A stretch of DNA of 64,000 nucleotides, from assembly GCA_963822115.1 (NCBI GenBank), contig CAWGGM010000010.1, forward strand, positions 62,001 to 126,000, read 5' to 3'. The translations under genes and the position numbers were made by a program. The notes under the pieces were generated by a model, which ran no database searches, had not been told where the DNA came from, and saw only the letters and a list, made by a program, of their open reading frames with translations. The stretch comes from CAWDXG01 sp963822115 (GTDB lineage: Bacteria > Myxococcota_A > Polyangia > Polyangiales > Polyangiaceae). Positions 37,557-45,723 of this stretch are shown here, piece after piece. Position 1 is the stretch's first letter. Every line of letters starts with the position of its first letter.

Positions 37557-38873
37557 CTACGCTGCCCGCCAGCGCAGAAAACGCCGGACCAGCACCACGC
37601 CGCCACCCACGGCCAGCACCCCGGCGAACACGACCAGCTCGATCGGCTTGGCAGCCCGCCCGAGCAACAGGATGGCGAAAAGCGCCAGCGGCGCGGGCCA
37701 CAGATGACGCGGTCGGAGGCCGTTCTTGCGCCTTAGCGCGAGCACGGCCAGAGCCGCCACGCTTACGCCGTACTGTGCCAGCACCGAGACGCTGGACAGG
37801 ACGAACAGCTCGCCGAGCTTGCCGCCGAGGGAGAGGACCAACACGACGGCCAGCGTGATCCAGAGCGCGCGCTGGGGCACGTGTCGGTCGCTCTCCTTGC
37901 CGATCCATTCCCCGAGCCCGTCGGGACGTCCCAGCGTGGAGAGATAGCGGGGCGACATGGCAAACATCCCGAAAGCGATGCCCAACGCCGAGATGTTGGT
38001 TCCCGCGGCGACCAGCCACTCCGCCGGTCGCCCGCCATAGGCCGCCGCCGCGTCGACCAGCGGTCTGCCGCTGTGCGACAGCCCCGGCACCGCGCGCACG
38101 CAGGCCCACTGCAGGACGAGATAGAGCAGCGTGGCTCCCGCGAGCGATCCCAGGGTTGCCAGTGGGATCGCGCGACGCGACGCCCGCGCGTTCCCGGCCG
38201 GCACCGGCACGATCTCGAAGCCCTGCATGGCGAACACGACCACCAGCGCGGCCCGCATGAATCCGCCGACTCCCGCCGCGGCATGCTCCTCTACAGGAGC
38301 CGGCGCCGCGGCGGCAAGCGCCAGCCCCGCCAAAGCGAACAGCGGCAGGAGCTTGAGCACGGTGACGGCGTTCCACGCGATGGCGCTCGGCTTGAGGCCG
38401 CTGGCCACCACGGCTCCGAGCAGCAGCGTGCACACCAGGATGAAGCCGCGCTGTGCAAACGGCCCCGACAGCCCGAGCGACGGGGCAGCGTGTTCGGCGA
38501 GCCCGGCCATGACCGCGGACGTGCTGAACAGCGCGGACACGTACGCCACCCACCCGACCGCGAATCCAAAACGCGGCCCGAACGCGGCTCGGGCCCACAC
38601 GTAGGGACCGCCGTCTTCGTCGAAGTGACCGCCGAGCGTGGCGTACGCCCACGCGATGGGAGCCAACGCGGCCGCTGTGAGCGCGTAGACGCCCACGCCG
38701 CCCATGCCGGGAACCCGCGCTGCAACCTGTGCAGGCACGAAGAAGATGCCGACGCCAACGATGCCGTTTACGCCCAGAGCGAGCAGCGACCAGAAGCCCA
38801 GCGTGCGTGCCGCGGCGGTCGCACGGGTTGCCCCCACCTCCCCCGCCACCGATTGCGCGCGCCGGGCTGCCAT
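37557..38873 (-). CDS. APC-family amino acid permease
   Basis: The 438-residue inner-membrane transporter has about 12 TM segments. The first TM carries NGIVGVGIFFVPAQVA, the G-[IV]-G-[SAV]-G-I-F substrate-binding break typical of the APC superfamily, and TM6 has MQGFEIVPVPAGNARASRRA, the equivalent F-E pocket and following loop. It is likely a proton- or sodium-coupled amino-acid importer or an exchanger; the substrate cannot be read. It lies 31 bases upstream of the gap before prkA's stop region on the same strand and converges with the prolyl oligopeptidase gene. Confidence 0.9.
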   Translation of the reverse strand: MAARRAQSVAGEVGATRATAAARTLGFWSLLALGVNGIVGVGIFFVPAQVAARVPGMGGVGVYALTAAALAPIAWAYATLGGHFDEDGGPYVWARAAFGPRFGFAVGWVAYVSALFSTSAVMAGLAEHAAPSLGLSGPFAQRGFILVCTLLLGAVVASGLKPSAIAWNAVTVLKLLPLFALAGLALAAAAPAPVEEHAAAGVGGFMRAALVVVFAMQGFEIVPVPAGNARASRRAIPLATLGSLAGATLLYLVLQWACVRAVPGLSHSGRPLVDAAAAYGGRPAEWLVAAGTNISALGIAFGMFAMSPRYLSTLGRPDGLGEWIGKESDRHVPQRALWITLAVVLVLSLGGKLGELFVLSSVSVLAQYGVSVAALAVLALRRKNGLRPRHLWPAPLALFAILLLGRAAKPIELVVFAGVLAVGGGVVLVRRFLRWRAA

Positions 38874-38904
38874 GTCTGGCCGAGGGCAGAACCAGATCCG
38901 GCGT

Positions 38905-41160
38905 TCAGCCCAGAAGCTCGGCGAAGCGCTCGCGCAAGAGCGCGACGCCGGCGTCGATCACCGACGCCTCCTCGTAGCCGAACCGCGTACCAAGTTCGGT
39001 CACGACATCCCGCGCGGCCTTGCGCTGCTGGTCGTCGAGACCGGTGCCTTCCTCGCGCAACAGCACGACGACATCCCGGCATAGCCGCGCCACGACGACC
39101 TGTCGGTCCGCGAACACGGCAGCACGGATACGCTCGAGCTGCGGCGCAAAAACGCGCGAGTTGTCGATCGGCTCGCCCGGATGATCGATGGCCCAGGCAG
39201 CCACGCGATTGATCAGCGAATGGCGCAGCTGCTCGGGCTTGTCGGGCAGTCCCAGCAGCGTTTCCACCTCTTCCATCAGCTGCTCGCTGGCCTCCTCGTA
39301 TTGCCCGGTCAGCGGATTGCGCAGCTTCTCGCCCTTCACCCAGTAACTGACGTGGTTGATGTAGCGGTCGAAAAGCTCGTTGTATCGCGTCTCGTCCACC
39401 AGTCCGCTGGCAGCCCTGAACTCGTCCTCGAGAATGTCCAGCAGACGCTCCGCCAGCACGTGGCGGAACAGCGAGTGGTCGTGATAGCCGCCCGGCAGCC
39501 GCTCTTCCGACAGCCAGGTGTACTCGCCCGCGCGCTCGCAAAGGCGGTCCAGCTCCTCGAGCACCGCAAACGGGGAGAGGCATGCGTAGCGCTGGTTCTG
39601 CGCGGCATCGAGGAGCACGGTGCGCATCTCACGCGGGCTGGCGCCCATGCTTCCCTCGTAGATCGGGTAGGAGTCGCTCTCGGCGTACAGATCCGGGATC
39701 GCCGCCTTGAGCAGCTTGGCGGAGTCGTCATCGAGACGCCGGGGAGCGACCCCGTGCGCATACAGCTCGAGCTTCTCGAAGGCGGTGAGCTCGCTGACGA
39801 TCGAGCGCAACGGCTTGCTGTAGCGATCTTCCTTGGGCCGCCGCATGCGGGTCAGCACCGCGAACATCGCCGCGATCCTGGTCGCATGCGGTGCAACATG
39901 GCGGCGGACCTGAGGCGCAATCTGCGCGTCGTAGATCTGCTGCTCGTCCACCCAGCTGAGCAGGTACGGCGAGCGCACCAGTTCCAGACGCCCGCGGAAG
40001 CTCTCGAACTCGGGGTGCTCGTGGAATGCGGCGAGGTGCACCTCGTTGCCGCTGGCCAGCATCACGCAGTTGACCTGCACGTTCTGCGAGCGGAGCGCCA
40101 CTTCGCCGGTCTCGGCCGTGATCTGCAGGTACTTGAACGCGTCGAGCGGCCGCTTGAGCAGATCCGAAAATTCGATCATGCCGCCCGCGGCGTCGACCAG
40201 CTCGCCGAACGCTTCGAAGAGCGTGACCGACTGCAGTGATGGCGGCAGAGCGCCCAGCGAACGGTCGGCGGTGACCTGGCGCTCGCCGGCATCGACCGAC
40301 AGCTGCGGGCCGAGCGTTACCGCGCCGACGCGATAGCGGCGCGAGATGAAATAGCGCTCGACCTGGACGTGGCGCAGCACCTCCGTCAGCGAACCGTCGC
40401 AGCTGGCCAGCAGGGCTTCGTACACCTGTCGACTCTTGTGCGACAGGCTGCCGCGCAGCATCCAGCCCGGCGGCGGCTCGTCGATGCCCGCCTCGCCGTA
40501 CAGCTGTTCGAGCAGATGCGCGCGCTCGCGCGCCGGGATCAAGAACAGCGGATGATCCCGAACCTCCATGAACAGGCGCGCGTCGATCTGATCGTCGGGC
40601 AGATGCGCGTAGCTGTCGTCGTCCGGTCGACCCGGCCGCCGCCCGCCGGTGAAGCCGATGGACCCCCGCAACTTGCCCTGATTCGGAAACACCCAGTGAA
40701 AACGATAGAGCGCGCCCTCGTCGAGCGACGAGTAGTGCTCGAGCCCGTACATGAGGCACGACGCGACGGTACTCTTGGCCGATCCGTTCGGGCCATGCAG
40801 GAGCACGACACGGTTGGGGCGCCCTTCGCGCACGAAATTGGACAGCGTCCGGTACAGCTCGCCCTGCACGGCTTCCTGTCCGACCAGTGCGCCCCGGCTG
40901 GCGTCCCCGGTCGACAGAAACGGCAGATCGAAGAGCCGGTAGCGCGTCATCGTGCCCCACGGGCGCTCCACTTCGACACGGCCGTAGTGGTCGAACATGT
41001 CGCGCATGTAGCGGGCGGCGTCGCGCGAGTGCCGGACGGGATCCGTCGCGAACAGCTCCACGTACTCCTGGAACGAAAGCAGGCGGCGTTCCTCCTCGAA
41101 CTCGCGCTGCACCTGCTCTGCAATCGAGCGCAACTCGTCCAGGATCCGGCTTGAACCCAT
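38905..41160 (-). CDS. prkA: PrkA-family serine protein kinase
   Basis: PrkA (YeaG) proteins are AAA-fold kinases linked to stress, starvation and sporulation. The 751-residue product has the PrkA opening (LLSFQEYVELFATDP, RHSRDAARYMRDMFDHYG), Walker A GPNGSAKST (123-131), an inserted region with FHWVFPNQGKLRGSIGFTGG, and the C-terminal PrkA domain with YAHGVAPRRLDDDSAKLLKA and YTWLSEERLPGGYHDHSLFR. It is about 100 residues longer than YeaG, with the extra mostly at the C-terminus. The usual partners yeaH and spoVR (ycgB) are not in this window. A TAGGCT box lies 6 bases before the ATG. Confidence 0.92.
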   Translation of the reverse strand: MGSSRILDELRSIAEQVQREFEEERRLLSFQEYVELFATDPVRHSRDAARYMRDMFDHYGRVEVERPWGTMTRYRLFDLPFLSTGDASRGALVGQEAVQGELYRTLSNFVREGRPNRVVLLHGPNGSAKSTVASCLMYGLEHYSSLDEGALYRFHWVFPNQGKLRGSIGFTGGRRPGRPDDDSYAHLPDDQIDARLFMEVRDHPLFLIPARERAHLLEQLYGEAGIDEPPPGWMLRGSLSHKSRQVYEALLASCDGSLTEVLRHVQVERYFISRRYRVGAVTLGPQLSVDAGERQVTADRSLGALPPSLQSVTLFEAFGELVDAAGGMIEFSDLLKRPLDAFKYLQITAETGEVALRSQNVQVNCVMLASGNEVHLAAFHEHPEFESFRGRLELVRSPYLLSWVDEQQIYDAQIAPQVRRHVAPHATRIAAMFAVLTRMRRPKEDRYSKPLRSIVSELTAFEKLELYAHGVAPRRLDDDSAKLLKAAIPDLYAESDSYPIYEGSMGASPREMRTVLLDAAQNQRYACLSPFAVLEELDRLCERAGEYTWLSEERLPGGYHDHSLFRHVLAERLLDILEDEFRAASGLVDETRYNELFDRYINHVSYWVKGEKLRNPLTGQYEEASEQLMEEVETLLGLPDKPEQLRHSLINRVAAWAIDHPGEPIDNSRVFAPQLERIRAAVFADRQVVVARLCRDVVVLLREEGTGLDDQQRKAARDVVTELGTRFGYEEASVIDAGVALLRERFAELLG

Positions 41161-41166
41161 GGACGA

Positions 41167-41172
41167 AGCCTA
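41167..41172 (-). promoter_or_regulatory. Putative -10 box (TAGGCT) for prkA
   Basis: On the minus strand TAGGCT, preceded by TGA, lies 6 bases before ATG 41160 (spacer TCGTCC). The predicted start of transcription falls on the start codon itself. Confidence 0.45.
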
Positions 41173-41251
41173 TCACGTAAGAGGCGACCGGCACGGCCGC
41201 GCAGACGCCGCCCGGGCAACCTGGAAAAAGCCCTTTACGGCGTCGGGCGCG

Positions 41252-41797
41252 CTAGTCGACGTTGACGTTGATCTGGAGATTGCGGCGCTCGACGAGACAC
41301 TTGTCGGCGGAGCAGAGCGAGAACAGGAACAGCCCGGCTATGGTCTTCTTGCCGGCGGACTCCGGGGTGAAGCCGACGGTCATGGTCGCGCGGTGCTTCT
41401 CGAGCTGGACCGCGTCCTTCTTCACGATCTTGGCAGGGTACTTCACGCCCGCCGAATCCTGCAGCTTGAACTTGTAGGGGTACTTGTCGTTGCAGTGGAA
41501 CGGGGCTTTCGCCGACAGCACGATCTGCACCTGTCCTGCCTGCCCGGACTTGTAGCTGCCCTTCGGTTGGATCTGCAGATCGAAGCGGGCGTCCCGGAAC
41601 GACGTGGCGCCCTTTTCAGGTGCGGGCTGTGTGCTGCCTGCCGACTGCGCGGACGCGGCAGGTTCGGCCGACGCCGCAGTGTTCCGGCTCTTGTTGCACC
41701 CGATAGCGACGACGGGAGCCAGTGCGATTACTGCCAAGCGCAGCGTGGCGCGCTTGAGACACGATGCCGGACGGTGGAGCGAGCGCGGAGCTGCCAT
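41252..41797 (-). CDS. Putative lipoprotein with an immunoglobulin-like C-terminal domain
   Basis: From ATG 41797 the product has 181 residues: a signal peptide with lipobox-like VVAIGC (Cys34), an Ala/Ser/Pro linker, and a domain of about 115 residues with strands and Cys in FHCNDKYPYKFKLQD and FLFSLCSADKCLVERRNLQI. The C-x5-C end and fold pattern resemble the N-terminal domain of DsbD-like thiol-disulfide exchange proteins, but this is tentative. The long frame extending upstream to 43528 is a shadow of the kinase gene. It is 65 bases downstream of the Ser/Thr kinase on the same strand. Confidence 0.65.
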   Translation of the reverse strand: MAAPRSLHRPASCLKRATLRLAVIALAPVVAIGCNKSRNTAASAEPAASAQSAGSTQPAPEKGATSFRDARFDLQIQPKGSYKSGQAGQVQIVLSAKAPFHCNDKYPYKFKLQDSAGVKYPAKIVKKDAVQLEKHRATMTVGFTPESAGKKTIAGLFLFSLCSADKCLVERRNLQINVNVD

Positions 41798-41862
41798 GGC
41801 CGGAACGGATACCACACACGTCCCGGAGCGACCAGCAAGCGCGGCGCGCGGTCGCCTGGAGC

Positions 41863-43194
41863 TCAGCGCATGACGACGAGGACGATCACGATGCCGAGCA
41901 CGAGCGCGACCCCACCCACCAGCGCGAACACCATCCAACCCATGCCGCGCTTGGGGAGACCCGCCGGCGCATCGTTCATGGGGTTGGAATAGGCCTGCGG
42001 GTAGGCGGCCTGCGGGTAGGCGGCCTGCGCGGCCGCCGGCGCCGGTCCGGGCGCGCCGAACGGATCGCCAAGCGCATCCAACGCGGCGGATTCCCCGAAG
42101 AACGAGTCGGCAACGCCGTCGGTGGGGGCTTCCGGCTTGGCCGCCATCATCTCCGGAAGGCGCGCCTGGATCGCAGCACCCAGCTCGTCCTGGGTCGTCG
42201 CAGCCCACTGCAAGTGACTGCCGGTGAGACCGTACGCAGCGCCCACGGCGTCGGCCAGCTCTCCCATCGATCCGATGCGGGCCGATGCGGCCTTCTTGAG
42301 CGCGTGGGTCATGACGCGATCGAGAGTCGGCGGCACCTGGTACTTCTTGCCTGCGCCAGCCTGGCTGGGCGGGGCGGGTTCCTTGGTGAGGATCTCGAGC
42401 AGGATGCTCGGGCCGTTGTTGCCCTTGAACGGCACCTGTCCGGTCACACACTCGTACGCGATCGCAGCCAGTGCCCAGACGTTGGCTCGATGGTCGAGTG
42501 TCTCGAGCCCCTGCGCCTGTTCTGGCGCCATGTAGAAGGGCGACCCGATGGTCGTACCCATCACGGTAAGCTTCTTGGCTGTGTCGGCCTTGTCCTTGAC
42601 CGAGCCGAAATCGAGCAGCTTGACGATGTCTCCCTCGCGCGTCTGGCAGAGGAAGATGTTGTCGGGCTTCAGGTCGCGGTGCACCAGCTTGCGGGAGTGG
42701 GCGCCGTCGAGGCCGACCGCGACCTGGCTCAGCATCCTCACCAGGCGCTCCGGAGGCAGGACGCTCTCGCGCTTCAGCGTGGCGCGCAGCTCCTCGCCGT
42801 AGAGGAACTCCATCACCAGCGCGTAGCTGCCGTCGTGGGTGGGCTGGAAGTCGAGCACCTCCACGATGTGCTGATGCGGCAGCTGCTTGCTGACCTCGAA
42901 CTCGCGCTTGAATCGTTCGAGCGCCACCCGATCGGTCGCGACGTCGGGGTGCAGAATCTTGAGCGCGACGTTGCGGCGCTCCATCATGTCGAGCGCTTCG
43001 TAGACACGCCCCATGCCACCGTCCGCCACGACGCGCCGGACCTGGTAGCGGTTGCACATCAACTGCCCGATGCGCGCGTCCTGGTCGTCGCTGGCGACCG
43101 GCACCTGCGTGGCGCTCGACAGCTGCTGTCCGTCCTCGGGACAGAAACCCGCGTCCTCGGGGTACAGCCGACCGCAGACGGGGCACGCTTTCAT
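41863..43194 (-). CDS. Hanks-type Ser/Thr protein kinase with zinc ribbon and TM anchor
   Basis: The 443-residue kinase begins with a zinc-ribbon-like motif (CPVCGRLYPEDAGFCPEDG), then a full kinase domain (about 50-310): Gly-rich GGMGRVY, Lys79 in VALKIL, catalytic HRDLKPDN (172-179), DFG (195-197), GTTIGSPFYMAPEQ and an aspartate-to-asparagine change in HRANVWALA, where most kinases have D-V-[WY]-[SA]-L. After a Pro/Ala linker with two AAYPQ copies, one TM helix (about 416-442) ends the protein, leaving almost nothing outside, so it has no periplasmic sensor. It probably works from the cytoplasmic face. Neighbours are a lipoprotein downstream and a C4 zinc-ribbon protein upstream. Confidence 0.93.
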   Translation of the reverse strand: MKACPVCGRLYPEDAGFCPEDGQQLSSATQVPVASDDQDARIGQLMCNRYQVRRVVADGGMGRVYEALDMMERRNVALKILHPDVATDRVALERFKREFEVSKQLPHQHIVEVLDFQPTHDGSYALVMEFLYGEELRATLKRESVLPPERLVRMLSQVAVGLDGAHSRKLVHRDLKPDNIFLCQTREGDIVKLLDFGSVKDKADTAKKLTVMGTTIGSPFYMAPEQAQGLETLDHRANVWALAAIAYECVTGQVPFKGNNGPSILLEILTKEPAPPSQAGAGKKYQVPPTLDRVMTHALKKAASARIGSMGELADAVGAAYGLTGSHLQWAATTQDELGAAIQARLPEMMAAKPEAPTDGVADSFFGESAALDALGDPFGAPGPAPAAAQAAYPQAAYPQAYSNPMNDAPAGLPKRGMGWMVFALVGGVALVLGIVIVLVVMR

Positions 43195-43310
43195 CTACGA
43201 GCTTCCCCGCCGTACCGATGCCGCGCTGGGCAATCCCGCGCTGCCGCTCTGCCTCACGAACATCCCCCGCACGGGGAGAGCGAGCACGGAGGCGCTGCTC
43301 TCCCGTCTGT

Positions 43311-44075
43311 TCAAGGCCCACTCGACTGGCTGTCAGCCTGGCTGTTGCTCTCCTCGGCCGCCGGGGGCTCGGCGCGGAAGTAGAGGATCCGGTTGCAGCT
43401 CGGACATTGTCCGAAATCCTCGCCGCGCCGGAGCTGCTGGAACAACATCGGCGGCAGCAGCATGTGGCAAGCGCTACAGGTACCGTCGCTGGCAAACGCG
43501 ATCGCCGTTCCCTTGCGCTTGCGGACAAGCTCGTAGCGTCGGTAGAGCTGCGGCTTGATCTTGTCGACGTACTGCTTGCGCTCGTCCTGCTTCGACTTGG
43601 CGCGCCGCTCGACCTCGCCCAGGTGTGTTTCCACGGAGCTCTGGCTCGCGCCCAACTCCTTGGCGAGCTCGTCGTATTCGCTCTGCGTCTTCTCGATGTC
43701 GCCCCGCGCCTGATCGATCAAGCCCACCAGCTTCTCGATCTCGATCTCGCGGTCGCGGTAGAGCTTGCGCAATTCCTCGACCTCACGCTGTGCCGCATTT
43801 GCTTCGCGTTCGGTGCGACAGCGCGAGAGCTTCTCGCGCGACTTCTCCACCTGCACGCTCATCTGGCGGACTTCCTGCATGAGCTCGTTGCGCATCCGCT
43901 CCATGTCCTCGATGCTCGAGTGGGCGCTGGACAGACTCTCTTCAAGCTCGTCGAGATGAGACCTCTGGCCGGCAAGGGCTTCGCGTTCGCGGTCGAGCTC
44001 TTCGTTCAGCTCCTTGAGGTCGGCATCGACCACGGCGAGCGCTTCGAGGGCTTCTATCTGGGTTTGGATGTTCAC
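43311..44075 (-). CDS. Coiled-coil protein with C4-type zinc ribbon (DUF164/zf-RING_7 family)
   Basis: Read from GTG 44075, the 254-residue product is a long helical hairpin (residues 1 to about 185, rich in Glu/Lys heptads such as LDELEESLSSAHSSIEDMER) followed by a four-Cys zinc ribbon (CSACHMLLPP and CPSCNRILYF, about 200-235). The family is common in bacteria, without a firm function; members may bind nucleic acid or act as adaptors. The last 20 residues are Ser/Gln/Glu-rich. A GGAG lies about 12 bases before the GTG. It sits between the kinase gene and the tRNA. Confidence 0.85.
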   Translation of the reverse strand: MNIQTQIEALEALAVVDADLKELNEELDREREALAGQRSHLDELEESLSSAHSSIEDMERMRNELMQEVRQMSVQVEKSREKLSRCRTEREANAAQREVEELRKLYRDREIEIEKLVGLIDQARGDIEKTQSEYDELAKELGASQSSVETHLGEVERRAKSKQDERKQYVDKIKPQLYRRYELVRKRKGTAIAFASDGTCSACHMLLPPMLFQQLRRGEDFGQCPSCNRILYFRAEPPAAEESNSQADSQSSGP

Positions 44076-44188
44076 TGCGGGAGTTCGCTCCTTGCCGCGA
44101 TGCAGGCCGGAGCAGTTTCCGGCGTGCGCTGGACACCCGCGCGGGAACGGGTACCGGGGGACGTGGCTTGTCGGGGGCTTGGCGCCAG

Positions 44189-44262
44189 TGGGCCCACCTG
44201 GGTTCGAACCAGGAACAGCCCGGTTATGAGCCGGGGGCTCTGACCGATTGAGCTATGGGCCC
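44189..44262 (-). tRNA. tRNA with CAT anticodon (Met elongator or Ile2)
   Basis: The minus strand folds into a complete 74-base cloverleaf: acceptor GGGCCCA/TGGGCCC, D stem GCTC/GAGC, anticodon stem CCCGG/CCGGG with loop CTCATAA, 5-base variable loop, T stem CCTGG/CCAGG with TTCGAAC, discriminator A. CCA is not encoded. The anticodon CAT is at 44226-44228. It is not the initiator, since base pair 1-72 is G-C. C4-G69 and C5-G68 pairs match determinants known for lysidine synthase on tRNA-Ile2 in E. coli, so it could read AUA instead of AUG. Confidence 0.93.
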
Positions 44263-44462
44263 GGGCAAACGTACCGGGGCGTGCACGGGCTGCTTGGACG
44301 AGGCCAGCGCGGCGCCACCAGCGCTGTGGGGCACAACCATCGCCGCGTCGGGGGAAACTGCCCACCCCATTGCTGGCGAACCCTGGCTCCACGCCGGGAA
44401 ACCTAGTCGAAGCAGCGTGCCAGGGCAACACCGGCCTCGTCGGACGAGGCCGCTTCGACGAA

Positions 44463-45507
44463 TCACCGCCCGGCGCTCGTGCCCGCGGCGTGGTCGCTCC
44501 GGCCACCCGGCGCAGGCCGGGCGTCCGCGCAGCACCGGAACCCGACCTGGTAGAACCGGAACCACTCGTTGTGGTCCGTCGTCATGGGACGGCAGGCAGC
44601 GCGGATCTTCCCGGAAATAGCCGCCCTTGAGCCCGGAGCGATAGGGCGTGCCCTTCTTGTTGACGACCCATTCGTCCACGTTGCCGGTCATGTCGTACAC
44701 GCCGAAGGGACTGACGCACCGGGCCATCGAGCCGCTGGGCACGCGCTGATCGAGGCGGAACACCTCGTCGGCGACCGCACGTGCCTGCCGGAACGCCTCG
44801 AAATCGGGCGTTACCGTGGGACGGTCGATATTGCAGGCCTCTGGATCGCGGACATAGCCGTACGGATACGGTCTCGCCTGGACGCCTTCGCACGCGAAAG
44901 TCCACTCGGTGCCCGTGCACAGACGCTTGCCTTCGGCCTTGCAGGCCGCCCTGGCATCCAGCCAGCTAACCATCACCGCCGGCAGAACCCCCTTCTCGTT
45001 CGGGTACTCGTAGCGGTCGATGCAGAAACGCTCGTGGATCCGCGCGCCGTGGCAGACGGTCGGCTTCTGGTAGCGCTGACAGCGGTCCCGCTTTCGCGCG
45101 ATCCAGTCGACGCAGCGCTCGGTCGCGTACGGACACCAGTTGCCGTCGACAAGCAGCATTCCGGTCGGGCAGGCGCTGGCGCTGTCGGGGTCGGGGTGGG
45201 ACCAGGGCGCGGCCTGCGCATCCTGTGTCGACGGGGCAGCCGAGGCGACCGGAGCCACCGACGCGACCTCGGGCGGCGGCGCGGAACCGGGCGTCGCGGG
45301 TGCGTCGAGGCCGGGAGCAGCCGCCGACTGGACTTGCAGAGGGCTTGGGGTCGGTGCGCTGGCCACCACCGATGCCAGTGACGTCGCGGGCGCCGCCCGG
45401 TTGGATGCCACTTTTTCGACCGGTTCGGCGGCCGGTCCGGGCTGCGCGACCAGCGCAGCCAACACCCCGAGCAGCAGTCCACCCAGGAACCACGACGTGA
45501 TTCCCAT
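44463..45507 (-). CDS. Formylglycine-generating-enzyme-family (SUMF1) protein, frameshifted near the C-terminus
   Basis: From ATG 45507 there is an N-terminal membrane anchor (about 4-22), an Ala/Pro/Ser linker to about residue 115, and an FGE-sulfatase fold (about 118-347): FCIDRYEYPNEKGVLPAVMV, AACKAEGKRLCTGTEWTFAC, GNVDEWVVNKKGTP, GLKGGYFREDPRCLP. In myxobacteria such proteins often lack oxidase function and act in regulation or surface structures. After PRCLPS the frame turns into Arg/Pro-rich nonsense, while the next frame gives the family ending MTTDHNEWFRFYQVGFRCC and stops at 44463. One extra base in the GGG at 44586-44588 explains this; the repaired length is 347 residues. Confidence 0.8.
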
Positions 45508-45723
45508 TTTCCGCCGCCCCGGACCTCCCCCCCGCTGCCCTGTCCCGACTGCAGGGGGGGCGGGTCCCGGCCGCGGGCTCGCCTGAGGCTCCGGCCGGTG
45601 CACCCCTGGGTTATGCGCGTTCCCGGGGCATCGGCCAAGTTCGAACCGGCCCGGCCGCCGCACGGGCCACAAAACTCCGGGTGGACGACTGCAAGCGCCG
45701 ACTATGCCAAGATGCGCGCTCTC

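Noticed and set aside
45639..45646. GTTCGAAC palindrome upstream of uvrA as a LexA box
   Set aside because: It is only 8 bp and lacks the spacing of known SOS boxes (GAAC-N4-GTTC or CTGT-N8-ACAG); such palindromes also arise by chance.
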